Positions 15,934-25,305 of a DNA stretch of 64,000 nt are shown in pieces. The stretch is from Roseovarius sp. MMSF_3281 (GTDB lineage: Bacteria > Pseudomonadota > Alphaproteobacteria > Rhodobacterales > Rhodobacteraceae): contig NZ_JASHIM010000001.1 in NCBI RefSeq assembly GCF_030733685.1, positions 248,001 through 312,000 of the forward strand. The letters are read 5' to 3'. Both the position numbers and the translations under genes were made by a program. The notes beneath the pieces were generated by a model. The model ran no database searches and had not been told where the DNA came from. It saw only the letters and a program-made list of their open reading frames with translations. Within the stretch, counting starts at the first letter, position 1; each line of letters begins with the position of its first letter.

Positions 15934-15963
15934 AAACCCCGCCGGAGTGTTCCGACGGGGTTT
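15934..15963 (-). terminator. Rho-independent terminator of lon
   Basis: Read on the minus strand, AAACCCCGTCGGA pairs with TCCGGCGGGGTTT across a short ACAC loop (one internal mismatch) and is followed by T residues. It lies 46 bp beyond the lon stop codon. The A-run on the other side could let it also work in reverse. Confidence 0.8.
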
Positions 15964-16009
15964 AAAGCTTCTGTGCTGGGCTGATCGCTCAGGGCAAAGA
16001 CACAACGCT

Positions 16010-18418
16010 TTAGTGCGCCGTCGCCCCTGTTCCGTCCCCGCCTTTCATCGCGGCTTCGGCAGCGGCGGCCTCTTCGGCCTCCTCGTCCCATTCCACCGGC
16101 TCGGGCGTACGCACCAAGGCCAGTTTCAGAACGTCGCGCACGTGATCGACAGGGATGATATCCAGCCCCTCTTTCACGTTGTCGGGAATCTCGACAAGGT
16201 CCTTCTCGTTCTCACGCGGAATAAGCACCGTCTTGATCCCACCGCGCAGCGCCGCCAACAGCTTTTCCTTCAAGCCGCCAATCGCCAGGGCATTGCCGCG
16301 CAGCGTCACCTCGCCGGTCATCGCGATATCCTTGCGCACCGGAATACCCGTCAGGACCGACACGATCGAGGTGACCATGGCCAAGCCGGCACTCGGGCCA
16401 TCCTTGGGCGTGGCGCCCTCGGGGACGTGCACGTGAATATCCCACTTTTCAAACCGCGGCGGTTTCACCCCGATGTCCGGGCTGATCGACCGAACATAGC
16501 TCGAGGCCGCGTCGATGCTTTCCTTCATCACATCGCCCAGCGTCCCGGTGGTCTTCATCCGGCCCTTGCCGGGCAGGCGCACCGCCTCGATGTTCAAAAG
16601 CTCACCGCCCACCGAGGTATAGGCAAGGCCGGTCACGACACCCACCTGGTCCTTCTCTTCGGCAAGGCCGTACTTGAACTTCTTGACGCCAAGGAAATCA
16701 CCAAGGTTCTCCGGCGTCACCTCGATGGTCTCGGCCTCTTTCTTGATGATCTTGGTCACCGCTTTCCGCGCCACCTTGGCCAATTCACGCTCAAGGTTCC
16801 GAACACCGGCTTCACGGGTGTAATGCCGGATGATGTCGGTCAGCGCCCCGTCGCTCAGGTCGAATTCGCCCTTCTTCAGGCCATGGTTCTTGACCTGCTT
16901 GGGCAGAAGGTGCTGCTTGGCGATCTCGCGCTTTTCGTCCTCGGTGTAACCCGCCAGCGGAATGATCTCCATCCGGTCCAAAAGCGGCCCCGGCATGTTG
17001 TAACTGTTCGCCGTGGTCAGGAACATCACGTCGCTCAGGTCGTATTCCACCTCCAGGTAGTGGTCCACGAAGGTCGCGTTTTGCTCGGGGTCCAGAACCT
17101 CCAGCATCGCTGACGCCGGATCGCCCCGGAAATCCTGCCCCATCTTGTCGATTTCATCGAGCAGGATCAGCGGATTGGTGGTTTTGGCCTTTTTCAACGC
17201 CTGGATGATCTTACCGGGCATCGACCCGATGTAGGTCCGGCGGTGACCGCGAATTTCGCTTTCGTCACGCACGCCGCCAAGGCTGATGCGGATGAACTCG
17301 CGCCCCGTCGATCGCGCAACACTTTCCCCGAGCGAGGTTTTCCCCACGCCCGGCGGGCCGACAAGGCACATGATCGGCCCTTTGAGCTTTTTCGAGCGTT
17401 GCTGCACCGCCAGATATTCCACGATCCGTTCCTTGACCTTCTCAAGGCCATAGTGATCGGTATCGAGGATTTTCTCGGCGCGGCTAAGATCCTTCTTCAC
17501 GCGGGATTTCTTGCCCCACGGAATCGACAGCATCCAATCCAGATAGTTGCGCACAACCGTGGCCTCGGCGCTCATCGGGCTCATGTTCTTGAGCTTTTTC
17601 AGCTCGCCCTCGGCCTTTTCGCGCGCTTCCTTGGAAAGCTTGGTCTCGGCAATGCGGTTTTCCAGCTCTGCAATTTCGCCTTCGCCATCCTCGCCATCGC
17701 CAAGTTCCTTCTGAATGGCCTTCATCTGCTCATTCAGGTAATATTCGCGCTGCGTGCGCTCCATCTGGCTTTTGACGCGTGTCTTGATCTTCTTCTCGAC
17801 CTGCAAAACGCTCATCTCGCCCTGCATCAGGCCGTAAACCTTCTCCAAACGCTCGCTCACGCTCAGCGTTTCCAGCAGGTCCTGCTTTTGCTCCACCTCG
17901 ATGCCCAGATGCCCGGCCACCAGATCGGCCAGTTTCGCGGGCTCCTCGGATTCACTGACCGCGGCCAATGCTTCCTCGGGGATGTTCTTTTTCACCTTGG
18001 CATAGCGCTCGAACTCGTCGCTGACGGTCCGCAACAGCGCGTCAATCGTCGCCTGATCGCCCGGCATCTCGGTCAGGTACTCGGCCCGCGCCTCGAAATA
18101 ATTGTCGTTTTCAAGGTATTCGGTGATCTTCACCCGCGCCACGCCTTCGACCAGCACCTTAACGGTGCCATCGGGCAGTTTCAGCAGTTGCAGTACATTG
18201 GCCAGCACACCGCTTTGATAAATCCCTTCGCTCGAAGGGTCGTCTTCGCCGGCGTCGATCTGACTGCTCAGCAGGATGTGCTTGTCGTCCTGCATCACCT
18301 CTTCCAGTGCCCGGACCGATTTGTCTCGGCCCACGAAAAGCGGCACGATCATGTGGGGGAAAACCACGATATCGCGCAGCGGCAGCACAGGGTAAGATGC
18401 GTTGAGAGGCTCTTGCAT
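16010..18418 (-). CDS. lon: ATP-dependent protease La (Lon)
   Basis: A 802-residue cytoplasmic AAA+ serine protease that degrades misfolded and regulatory proteins. The start is the ATG at 18418, with GAAGGAAA upstream; the longer frame has no conserved sequence. The N-terminal substrate domain begins NASYPVLPLRDIVVFPHMIV. The ATPase core has Walker A GPPGVGKTSLGES, Walker B LILLDEIDKM and sensor TANSYN. The C-terminal protease has the catalytic Ser in PKDGPSAGLAM and the Lys in the segment GGLKEKLLAALRGGIKTV. A sigma-32-like promoter lies upstream and a terminator downstream, so it is probably a single-gene heat-shock unit. Confidence 0.98.
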   Translation of the reverse strand: MQEPLNASYPVLPLRDIVVFPHMIVPLFVGRDKSVRALEEVMQDDKHILLSSQIDAGEDDPSSEGIYQSGVLANVLQLLKLPDGTVKVLVEGVARVKITEYLENDNYFEARAEYLTEMPGDQATIDALLRTVSDEFERYAKVKKNIPEEALAAVSESEEPAKLADLVAGHLGIEVEQKQDLLETLSVSERLEKVYGLMQGEMSVLQVEKKIKTRVKSQMERTQREYYLNEQMKAIQKELGDGEDGEGEIAELENRIAETKLSKEAREKAEGELKKLKNMSPMSAEATVVRNYLDWMLSIPWGKKSRVKKDLSRAEKILDTDHYGLEKVKERIVEYLAVQQRSKKLKGPIMCLVGPPGVGKTSLGESVARSTGREFIRISLGGVRDESEIRGHRRTYIGSMPGKIIQALKKAKTTNPLILLDEIDKMGQDFRGDPASAMLEVLDPEQNATFVDHYLEVEYDLSDVMFLTTANSYNMPGPLLDRMEIIPLAGYTEDEKREIAKQHLLPKQVKNHGLKKGEFDLSDGALTDIIRHYTREAGVRNLERELAKVARKAVTKIIKKEAETIEVTPENLGDFLGVKKFKYGLAEEKDQVGVVTGLAYTSVGGELLNIEAVRLPGKGRMKTTGTLGDVMKESIDAASSYVRSISPDIGVKPPRFEKWDIHVHVPEGATPKDGPSAGLAMVTSIVSVLTGIPVRKDIAMTGEVTLRGNALAIGGLKEKLLAALRGGIKTVLIPRENEKDLVEIPDNVKEGLDIIPVDHVRDVLKLALVRTPEPVEWDEEAEEAAAAEAAMKGGDGTGATAH

Positions 18419-18499
18419 GCTCGTTTCCTTCGTTCTGGGCAGGTGATCCGGGCCCCTGTCACAGGCAGCCGCGCCCACCTCCACGTTTCCTGATTGTTA

Positions 18500-18528
18500 A
18501 CTTGGGGCGCAGGCCCACCCGTTTCAAC
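18500..18528 (-). promoter_or_regulatory. Sigma-32 (RpoH) heat-shock promoter of lon
   Basis: On the minus strand GTTGAAA (18528-18522) and CCCCAAGT (18507-18500) are 14 bp apart. The RpoH consensus is CTTGAAA with CCCCATNT at 13-15 bp. The site is about 80-110 bp before the lon start codon. Heat-shock control of lon is established in many proteobacteria. Confidence 0.65.
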
Positions 18529-18656
18529 CAATTGCCGCACAGTTTGCCCCTGTAGGCGGGCCGCCACAAGGCCTCATTGCGCTGCAATCGCGGCAAATCC
18601 GGCAAAGCCGCCGCACGGCATGACTTTTTCCTGATCCCCCGGCACTGCGGCGGGGA

Positions 18657-19787
18657 TCAAAGCCGTTCGATATCCCCGGCCTTCCGCGCCTCGTGGAAAT
18701 CGGCCTCCCATTCGGCAAACCGTCCTGCGGCAATCGCCTGCCGCATCCCCTCCATGATCTGCTGGTAATAATGCAGGTTATGCCATGTCAGAAGCATGGA
18801 ACTTATGATTTCCTGGCTGCGGAACACATGATGCAGGTAGGCGCGTGAATAATTCCGGCAGGCCGGACAGGTGCACTCTTCATCCAAGGGGCGCGGGTCG
18901 TCCTGATGCCGGGCATTCTTGATATTAAGTTGCCCGTGGCGGGTGAAGACCTGCCCGGTGCGCCCCGACCGCGACGGCAAGACACAATCCATCATGTCCA
19001 CGCCACGTTTCACCGCGCCAACGATATCGTCGGGCTTGCCCACCCCCATCAGGTACCGCGGTTTCCCGGCAGGCAGGTAGCCCGGCGCATAATCCAGAAC
19101 GCCGAACATCGCCTCCTGCCCCTCGCCCACGGCCAGCCCGCCGATGGCATAGCCGTCAAAGCCGATTTCCGTCAGTGCCTTGGCCGATTCTTCACGCAGC
19201 CCGGGGTTGACGCCCCCCTGCATGATGCCAAACAGCGCATGACCGGGCCGGTCGCCGAAGGCCTCTTTCGACCGCGCCGCCCACCGCATCGACAGGCGCA
19301 TCGCGCGGGCGACCTCCTCGTCGCTGGCAGGCAGCGCCGGGCATTCGTCGAAACACATCACGATATCGCTGCCCAGAAGCCGCTGAATCTCCATCGACCG
19401 TTCGGGCGTCAAGGCGTGCTTGGACCCGTCGATATGGCTTTTGAAGGTCACGCCCTCTTCGGTCAGCTTGCGTAACCCTGCAAGGCTCATCACCTGGAAG
19501 CCGCCGCTATCGGTCAGGATCGGCCGCTCCCAGTTCATGAAACGATGCAACCCGCCCAAACGGTCGATCCGCTCGGCCGTCGGGCGCAGCATCAAATGAT
19601 AGGTATTGCCCAGCAGGATATCGGCCCCGGTGTCCCGCACCGACTCGGGCATCATCGCCTTCACCGTGGCCGCCGTGCCCACCGGCATGAAGGCCGGTGT
19701 GCGGACCTCGCCCCGTGGGGTGGAAATCACGCCTGTCCGCGCCGCCCCATCAGTGGCCTTGAGTTCGAAGCCGAATAATGCTGTCAT
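18657..19787 (-). CDS. tgt: tRNA-guanine transglycosylase (queuine tRNA-ribosyltransferase)
   Basis: Exchanges guanine 34 for preQ1 in tRNAs with GUN anticodons, such as the tRNA-Asp(GTC) also encoded here. It has 376 residues from the ATG at 19787; a GAGG precedes it and the longer frame is not conserved. Catalytic and base-binding motifs are [13 protein letters not shown] (Asp) and [16 protein letters not shown] (nucleophile Asp region). The zinc site is [18 protein letters not shown] (three Cys and one His). It lies 53 bp from a divergent protease-RimK fusion at 19854, so they may share a promoter region. Confidence 0.97.
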   Translation of the reverse strand: MTALFGFELKATDGAARTGVISTPRGEVRTPAFMPVGTAATVKAMMPESVRDTGADILLGNTYHLMLRPTAERIDRLGGLHRFMNWERPILTDSGGFQVMSLAGLRKLTEEGVTFKSHIDGSKHALTPERSMEIQRLLGSDIVMCFDECPALPASDEEVARAMRLSMRWAARSKEAFGDRPGHALFGIMQGGVNPGLREESAKALTEIGFDGYAIGGLAVGEGQEAMFGVLDYAPGYLPAGKPRYLMGVGKPDDIVGAVKRGVDMMDCVLPSRSGRTGQVFTRHGQLNIKNARHQDDPRPLDEECTCPACRNYSRAYLHHVFRSQEIISSMLLTWHNLHYYQQIMEGMRQAIAAGRFAEWEADFHEARKAGDIERL

Positions 19788-19853
19788 CAGAGCCTCATAT
19801 GCTGGTTGCGCCCATATCGGGCAAATCACGCCCCATGACAAGAAGGCTGACCC

Positions 19854-21281
19854 ATGAGTGATACCGACAATCCCACCGAACCCCTGAATTTCGGCTGGGA
19901 GGAATGGATCAGCTTACCCGACTTGGGCGTGCCCGCCCTGCGCGCCAAGGTCGACACCGGGGCGCGCACATCCGCTTTGCACGCCTTCGATATCGAAACC
20001 TTCGGGCCAAGCTCCAAACCCAAGGTGCGTTTTACCGTCCACCCGATCCCCGGGCGCGACGACCTGGTGATCCCCTGCTCCGCCCCGATCCTCGACCGGC
20101 GCGAGGTCGCCTCCTCGAACGGCGAAAAAGAACTGCGCTACGTGATCGAAAGCACCCTGTCGGTCAACGGCGATGCCTGGCCGATCGAGATCACCCTCAC
20201 CAACCGGTCGACCATGACATCGCGGATGCTCTTGGGGCGCCAGGCGCTCAAGGATCATATCTCGATCGTCGCCACCGACCGCTTCTTGCAGCCCGAGCTT
20301 AGCTACGATGTCTATCACACCTCCAAGATGCGCTCGGTCCAACCCAACCGCGCCCTGCGGATCGCGGTTTTATCGCGCGAGGATAACTATTCCACCCGCC
20401 GCCTTGTCGAAGAAGGCGAAAAGCGCGGCCATGCGGTTGAGGTGATCAATACCACCCGGTGTTACATGGCGATCAATGCCATGGCCCCCGAAGTGCATTA
20501 CGACGGCAAGCGCCTGCCGCGCTTCGATGCCGTGGTTCCGCGCATCGGGGCATCCATCACGCCTTACGGAACCGCCATCATCCGGCAGTTCGAAACCATC
20601 GGCACCTATTGCGTGAACGGCAGCGATGGCATCTCGGCCAGCCGCGACAAACTCTATGCCCATCAGATCATGGCCCGCGCCAAGATCGGCATGCCCAACA
20701 CCGCCTTTGCCGCCTCGCCCAAGGATACCGGCAACCTCATCGGGCTTGTCGGCACCGCCCCCCTGATCGTGAAGCTTTTGGAATCCACCCAGGGCAAGGG
20801 CGTGGTGCTGGCCGAAACCAAGAAAGCCGCCGAATCCGTGATCGACGCCTTCCGGGGCCTCAAGGCCAACTTTCTCGTGCAGGATTTCGTCAAGGAAGCC
20901 GCCGGTGAAGACATCCGTTGCCTCGTGATCGGCGGCAAGGTGGTGGCCTCGATGAAGCGCACCGGCGCCGATGGCGATTTCCGCTCCAACCTGCACCGTG
21001 GCGGGTCGGCCAAATCCGTGCGCATCAACAAGGAAGAACGCGATACCGCGATCCGCGCCGCCAAGGCCTTCAACCTCAACATGGCGGGCGTTGACCTGCT
21101 GCGCTCGGAAAACGGCCCCAAGGTGCTCGAGGTCAACTCCTCCCCCGGTTTCGAAGGTATCGAGAAATCCACTGGCAAGAATATCGTCGGCATGCTCTAC
21201 GACCAGATCGAAAGCCGCGTGCGCCCGGCCCCGATCCGCCGCCGCAAGGCGGCCACCGGCACGGCAAAATCCAAGGGCTGA
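19854..21281 (+). CDS. rimK: Retropepsin-like zinc-protease domain fused to RimK-type glutamate ligase
   Basis: A 475-residue two-domain protein. Residues about 10-160 form the PF05618 (ATP-dependent zinc protease, RimB/retropepsin-like) domain: [24 protein letters not shown] with catalytic-type Asp34-Thr-Gly, and [10 protein letters not shown]. Residues about 165-460 form an ATP-grasp ligase of the RimK family: [81 protein letters not shown]. RimK adds glutamates to the C-terminus of ribosomal protein S6. The basic tail ([14 protein letters not shown]) is extra. Elsewhere the two domains are often separate neighbouring genes. Whether the target here is S6 is inference. Confidence 0.9.
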   Translation: MSDTDNPTEPLNFGWEEWISLPDLGVPALRAKVDTGARTSALHAFDIETFGPSSKPKVRFTVHPIPGRDDLVIPCSAPILDRREVASSNGEKELRYVIESTLSVNGDAWPIEITLTNRSTMTSRMLLGRQALKDHISIVATDRFLQPELSYDVYHTSKMRSVQPNRALRIAVLSREDNYSTRRLVEEGEKRGHAVEVINTTRCYMAINAMAPEVHYDGKRLPRFDAVVPRIGASITPYGTAIIRQFETIGTYCVNGSDGISASRDKLYAHQIMARAKIGMPNTAFAASPKDTGNLIGLVGTAPLIVKLLESTQGKGVVLAETKKAAESVIDAFRGLKANFLVQDFVKEAAGEDIRCLVIGGKVVASMKRTGADGDFRSNLHRGGSAKSVRINKEERDTAIRAAKAFNLNMAGVDLLRSENGPKVLEVNSSPGFEGIEKSTGKNIVGMLYDQIESRVRPAPIRRRKAATGTAKSKG

Positions 21282-21288
21282 CCCCATG

Positions 21289-21370
21289 TTTTCGTACGAC
21301 TCGTACGACGCGTGATCTGACCCCGGCGATTTTCGTACGAAACTCGGGATTTTTCGTACGACTCGTACGA
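21289..21370. repeat. Cluster of TCGTACGA palindromic repeats
   Basis: TTTTCGTACGACTCGTACGA occurs twice (21289-21308 and 21351-21370), with a shorter TTTTCGTACGA between (21330-21340). Each long copy contains two TCGTACGA palindromes one base apart. The cluster occupies most of the 162-bp gap between rimK and sufT. The same 19 bases recur inside ispDF at 47376-47394. Confidence 0.8.
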
Positions 21371-21443
21371 TGTGTTTCGCTGCACTGGACGTCGCAATCT
21401 ATAAAACTTATATGTTCTGTCAGGATAACCGCAGGAACCTACC

Positions 21444-21806
21444 ATGACGCACAGCCCCGAACCCCTCGAAGGTGCCCCCCTGATCGCGCCATCCAGCACG
21501 GAGCATCCGCTTTACGATCAATTGGTCGAGGCCTGCCGCACGGTCTATGACCCTGAAATTCCAGTGAATATTTACGATCTGGGGTTGATCTACACGATCG
21601 AGATTTCCGAGGATAACGCCGTGCGCGTGATCATGACCCTTACCGCGCCGGGCTGCCCCGTCGCCGGTGAAATGCCCGGCTGGGTGGCCGAGGCGATTGA
21701 ACCTGTCGCAGGCGTCAAGCAAGTCGATGTCGAACTTGTCTGGGATCCGCCCTGGGGCATGGATATGATGAGCGACGAAGCCCGCCTTGAATTGGGCTTT
21801 ATGTAA
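21444..21806 (+). CDS. sufT: SufT-like Fe-S assembly protein (DUF59/MIP18 domain)
   Basis: A 120-residue protein with a DUF59 domain over residues about 20-115. Typical segments are CRTVYDPEIPVNIYDLGLIY, MTLTAPGCPVAGEMPGWV (the reactive Cys) and VDVELVWDPPWGMDMMS. SufT helps mature Fe-S proteins together with the SUF machinery; relatives include PaaD and eukaryotic MIP18. It stands 29 bp before the sufA-like gene, forming a two-gene Fe-S unit. The main suf operon lies 31 kb away at 53-61 kb. SufT is a fair symbol given context, but other DUF59 roles are possible. Confidence 0.85.
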   Translation: MTHSPEPLEGAPLIAPSSTEHPLYDQLVEACRTVYDPEIPVNIYDLGLIYTIEISEDNAVRVIMTLTAPGCPVAGEMPGWVAEAIEPVAGVKQVDVELVWDPPWGMDMMSDEARLELGFM

Positions 21807-21835
21807 AACATTCAACAGGTTGGAGGCCAAACCTA

Positions 21836-22186
21836 ATGTTCGGAATTCCCGGCAAACAAGCGGTCAGCATGACCAATGCCGCCGCCAGCCAGATCGCGAA
21901 ACTGATGGACAAAGAGGGCCATCAGGGCCTGCGCATCGGCGTCAAGAAAGGCGGTTGCGCGGGCATGGAATACACCATGGAGTATGTCACCGAGGTCGAT
22001 CCCCACGATGAGGTGGTCGAACAGGATGGTGCGCGGGTGCTGATTGCCCCCATGGCGCAGATGTTCCTCTTCGGGACCGAGATTGATTATCAAACCTCGC
22101 TTCTGGAATCGGGGTTCGTGTTCAACAACCCCAATGTGACCGAGGCCTGCGGCTGCGGTGAATCCATCAAGTTCGAAGGCATGTAA
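21836..22186 (+). CDS. sufA: A-type Fe-S carrier (HesB/IscA/SufA family)
   Basis: A 116-residue A-type carrier that delivers Fe-S clusters to target proteins. The three conserved cysteines are in KKGGCAGMEY and TEACGCGESIKF. The domain starts at about residue 10 (SMTNAAASQIAKLMDKEG) and spans the protein. The YxME segment after the first cysteine is of the SufA/ErpA type. The ribosome binding site is GGAGG at 21821-21825. SufA, IscA and ErpA cannot be told apart by sequence alone; the pairing with sufT favours SufA. Confidence 0.9.
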   Translation: MFGIPGKQAVSMTNAAASQIAKLMDKEGHQGLRIGVKKGGCAGMEYTMEYVTEVDPHDEVVEQDGARVLIAPMAQMFLFGTEIDYQTSLLESGFVFNNPNVTEACGCGESIKFEGM

Positions 22187-22238
22187 GCTTTGCGCTTCAT
22201 GTCATTGATAAATAATAATAAAACGGAATACCTTTTGC

Positions 22239-22988
22239 ATGACACGTAAACTTGCCGCCGGGAATTGGAAGATGAACGGCACAGGTGCCGCGCTGGATGA
22301 ACTCAATGCCATCGCCAAGGCCCACAGCGCCCCGGCCGTCGATATCCTGATTTGCCCGCCGGCGACCCTGCTCATGCAGGCCGCGGCGTTAACCGCTGAT
22401 AAACCACTAGATATAGGGGCACAGGATTGTCATCCGCAGGCCTCCGGCGCCCATACCGGCGATATCTCGGCCCCGATGATTGCCGACGCCGGCGGTGCCG
22501 CGGTGATCGTAGGCCATTCCGAGCGCCGGGAAAATCACAACGAAAACAATGATTTGGTGCGCGAAAAGGCGCAGGCTGCGCATGACTCCGGCTTGACCGC
22601 CGTGATCTGTATCGGCGAAACCCTCGCCGAACGCGAAAGCGGCGATACACTTCTGATTATCGAAGATCAGCTATCCGGCTCAATTCCGGACGGGGCGACA
22701 CCCGACAACACCGTTATCGCCTACGAACCCGTTTGGGCCATCGGCACCGGCAAGGTGCCAAGCCTTGACCAGATCGGTGAAGTGCATGATTTCATTCGAA
22801 AAAACCTGACCGAGCGGTTTGGCGACACGGCACAGGGGATCCGCATCCTCTATGGTGGGTCGGTCAAGCCGGGCAATGCCGCCGAGATTTTTGCCGTGCC
22901 CAATGTCGACGGTGCCCTTGTCGGCGGCGCCAGCCTGAAAGAGGCCGATTTTTCGCCTATTATCAATGCCCTGGAAGACGAAGCTTAA
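22239..22988 (+). CDS. tpiA: Triosephosphate isomerase
   Basis: A 249-residue TIM-barrel enzyme interconverting dihydroxyacetone phosphate and glyceraldehyde 3-phosphate in central carbon metabolism. The catalytic residues are Lys in AGNWKMNG (about residue 11), His in VGHSERRE and Glu in [12 protein letters not shown]. Phosphate loop residues are in [11 protein letters not shown] and [10 protein letters not shown]. The 52 bp upstream are strikingly AT-rich (AAATAATAATAAAA) and probably hold its promoter. Its stop codon overlaps that of the convergent Lrp-type gene by four bases. Confidence 0.97.
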   Translation: MTRKLAAGNWKMNGTGAALDELNAIAKAHSAPAVDILICPPATLLMQAAALTADKPLDIGAQDCHPQASGAHTGDISAPMIADAGGAAVIVGHSERRENHNENNDLVREKAQAAHDSGLTAVICIGETLAERESGDTLLIIEDQLSGSIPDGATPDNTVIAYEPVWAIGTGKVPSLDQIGEVHDFIRKNLTERFGDTAQGIRILYGGSVKPGNAAEIFAVPNVDGALVGGASLKEADFSPIINALEDEA

Positions 22989-23455
22989 TTAACCTCAAGG
23001 GGTAACATGGTGGTGGATTTGATCTCTTCCATCGACAATAGCGCCGTCACATTGTGCACCTTCACCTCTGAAATCAGCGCCTGGTAAAAAATATCGTAGG
23101 CCCGCGCATTGGCCACCCGCACTTTCAGGATATAATCGATATCCCCCGCCAACCGATGCGCCTCCTGCACCTCCGGCCGATCCCGCAAGGCTTGCAGGAA
23201 GGCGCCCTGCCATTCTGCATCATGCTCTGACGTGCGGATCAGCACGAAAAAGCAGGCCTCATATCCAAGCGCCTCGGCATCCAGCAGAAAGGTTTGCTGC
23301 TTGATGATCCCGGCTTCGCGCATTTTGCGAATCCGGTTCCAAACCGGTGTCTTCGAGCTCCCCACGATCTTCGCGATTTCATCCAGTGACTGCCCGCCAT
23401 CGCGCTGCAGCTGCACAAGGATTTTTCGATCCAGCTCATCTATCCGAACAGCCAT
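22985..23455 (-). CDS. Lrp/AsnC-family transcriptional regulator
   Basis: A 156-residue regulator with an N-terminal winged HTH ([39 protein letters not shown]) and a C-terminal RAM/effector domain ([20 protein letters not shown]). The start is taken at 23455 (MAVRIDELD); an upstream ATG at 23482 is possible. It is divergent from the sulfate-assimilation operon beginning with cysG, and a palindrome lies between them. In Rhodobacterales this regulator regularly sits next to cysG-cysI-cysH, so control of that operon by a sulfur or amino-acid signal is likely. That role is inferred from position. Confidence 0.9.
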   Translation of the reverse strand: MAVRIDELDRKILVQLQRDGGQSLDEIAKIVGSSKTPVWNRIRKMREAGIIKQQTFLLDAEALGYEACFFVLIRTSEHDAEWQGAFLQALRDRPEVQEAHRLAGDIDYILKVRVANARAYDIFYQALISEVKVHNVTALLSMEEIKSTTMLPLEVN

Positions 23456-23505
23456 TCCTGTTTTTCCTTTTTCCGAGAACACGCCCCGCCGGCATCAGCA
23501 CCATT

Positions 23506-23519
23506 AGAACGTATGTTCT
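23506..23519. promoter_or_regulatory. Palindrome in the lrp-cysG divergent region
   Basis: AGAAC-GTAT-GTTCT is a perfect inverted repeat with AT-rich flanks (ATT before, TAAT after). It lies 51 bp from the regulator start and 82 bp from cysG. It is a good candidate binding site for the divergent Lrp-type regulator. No experimental consensus is known to me for this regulator. Confidence 0.45.
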
Positions 23520-23600
23520 TAATTGCGCCAGCATATGGCATCAATGTGGGAATAAATTCTATATTAGCCCGAGAGTCAAACAGATCGCGGGGCCTGTCCC

Positions 23601-24995
23601 ATGAAACATTTTCCCATCTTTCTGGCCGTCGAGGGCCGCGGCATCGTTCTGTCGGGCGGTGGTGACGCCGCGCTAGCCAAGCTGCGCCTGCTGCTCAAGA
23701 CCGAAGGCCGTATCACGGTATTCGCCGCCTCGCCCGCGCCCGAGATCGAAAACTGGGCCGCCGAGGGCCGTTTGACCCTCAAGCGCCGCCCACTGGCACC
23801 CGGCGACACGCGCGACGCCGCGCTGTTTTATGCCGCCGACGAGGACGAGGCCGAGGATGCCCGCACGTCGGCCATTGCCCGCACCGACGGCGCCTTGGTC
23901 AATATCGTCGATAACCTGGAAGACAGCCAGTTCATCACCCCCGCCATCGTGGACCGTGACCCCGTCACCGTCGCCATCGGCACCGAGGGCGCGGCCCCGG
24001 TTCTGGCGCGATCCATCAAGGCAGACCTCGAGGCGCGCCTGCCCGCAACCCTTGGCAGGTTGGCCCGCATCGGCAAGGCCTTCCGCAAGGCGGTTGAGGT
24101 GCTGCCCATGGGCCGCCGCCGCCGCGATTTCTGGGCGGATTTCTATTTCAACGAAGGCCCTCGCGCCTTGGAGGATGGCGGAGAGGTGCAGGTCAACAAC
24201 GCTCTGCAAACCCTTCTATCCAAATATGAAAACGCAAGTGACCGCGAGGGGCACGTGGCCTTCGTCGGGGCCGGTCCGGGCGACCCGGAGCTTTTGACCC
24301 TCAAGGCCCGCAAGGCGCTTGATGCGGCCGATGTGGTGATCCACGACCGCCTGGTCACGCCGGAAATCCTTGAACTCGCTCGCCGCGAGGCGGTGCTGGT
24401 CAACGCCGGCAAAGAGGGCTTCGGCCCTGCCATGACCCAAGAGGAAATCAACGCCCTCATCACCCACCACGCCGCGCAAGGCGCCCAAGTTGTGCGCCTC
24501 AAAGGCGGCGACCCAACGGTCTTTGGCCGCTTGGACGAAGAAATCGAGGCCGTCGAGGCCGCCGGCATCACATGGCACATCGTCCCTGGCATCACCGCCG
24601 CCTCGGCCAGTGTCGCCAGCATCGGCCAGAGCCTCACACAACGGGGTCGCAATGCCTCGGCGCGTATCCTGACGGGCCATGACATGAAGGGCTTTGCCGA
24701 TCACGATTGGCAGGCGCTTGCCCGCCCCGGCGAGGTCGCCGCGATCTACATGGGCAAACGCGCCGCGCGCTTCATCCAAGGCCGCCTGATCATGCATGGC
24801 GCGGCGCGCGGCACCCCGGTGACCGTTATCGAAAACGCCTCGCGCCCCGATCAACGGGTGATTGGCACATCCCTCGATCAACTCTCGCAGGATCTTGATG
24901 CGGCCAAGGTCACCGGCCCGGCCCTCTTGGTCTATGGCCTTAACCCCCGGGCGGCCCAGGCCCAAATTTTGCATAACAAACAGGAGCTTGCCTGA
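23601..24995 (+). CDS. cysG: Siroheme synthase
   Basis: A 464-residue trifunctional enzyme making siroheme from uroporphyrinogen III. The N-terminal dehydrogenase/ferrochelatase domain (residues about 1-150) has LSGGGDAALAKLRLLL and NIVDNLEDSQFITPAIVDRD. The C-terminal SAM-dependent methyltransferase (about 215-455) has AGPGDPELLTLKARKAL, VIHDRLVTPEIL, VRLKGGDPTVFGR and VPGITAASASVA. The product is the cofactor of the sulfite reductase CysI two genes downstream. It is the first gene of the sulfate-assimilation operon, two bases before the DUF2849 gene. Confidence 0.96.
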   Translation: MKHFPIFLAVEGRGIVLSGGGDAALAKLRLLLKTEGRITVFAASPAPEIENWAAEGRLTLKRRPLAPGDTRDAALFYAADEDEAEDARTSAIARTDGALVNIVDNLEDSQFITPAIVDRDPVTVAIGTEGAAPVLARSIKADLEARLPATLGRLARIGKAFRKAVEVLPMGRRRRDFWADFYFNEGPRALEDGGEVQVNNALQTLLSKYENASDREGHVAFVGAGPGDPELLTLKARKALDAADVVIHDRLVTPEILELARREAVLVNAGKEGFGPAMTQEEINALITHHAAQGAQVVRLKGGDPTVFGRLDEEIEAVEAAGITWHIVPGITAASASVASIGQSLTQRGRNASARILTGHDMKGFADHDWQALARPGEVAAIYMGKRAARFIQGRLIMHGAARGTPVTVIENASRPDQRVIGTSLDQLSQDLDAAKVTGPALLVYGLNPRAAQAQILHNKQELA

Positions 24996-24996
24996 C

Positions 24997-25305
24997 ATGC
25001 CCCGTGAATTCACCCCCAAGGTCGTGACCGCCAATGCCCTTGTCGAAGGCGATGTTGTTTACCTGACCGAAAACGATGAATGGACCCGCCATTTGTCCGA
25101 GGCCGAGGTCATCACCGATGAGGCCCACGCCCAGTTGCGGCAGCTTCAGGCCGAAACGGAAACCGAAACCGTCGTCGGTGTCTACCTCGCCGATGTCACG
25201 CCCGGTGCAACGGGCCCCGAACCCACCCACTTCCGCGAGGATTTTCGCCGCACCGGCCCCTCGAACTATCCCCATGGAAAACAGGCAGAGCTAACCGATG
25301 TATGA
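24997..25305 (+). CDS. DUF2849 protein of the sulfate-assimilation operon
   Basis: A 102-residue soluble protein that begins MPREFTPKVVTANALVEGDV and has VVYLTENDEWTRHLSEAEVI. This pattern defines DUF2849, found in alphaproteobacteria almost always between cysG and cysI. Its acidic sequence has no catalytic motif. It overlaps cysI by eight bases. By conserved position it probably helps sulfite reductase assembly or electron supply, but no function is established. The start at 24997 comes one base after the cysG stop, so the two are translationally coupled. Confidence 0.9.
   Translation: MPREFTPKVVTANALVEGDVVYLTENDEWTRHLSEAEVITDEAHAQLRQLQAETETETVVGVYLADVTPGATGPEPTHFREDFRRTGPSNYPHGKQAELTDV

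Noticed and set aside
21289-21370. Possible CRISPR array from short repeats
   Set aside because: Only two full copies plus a half copy, palindromic cores, uneven spacing and no cas genes.
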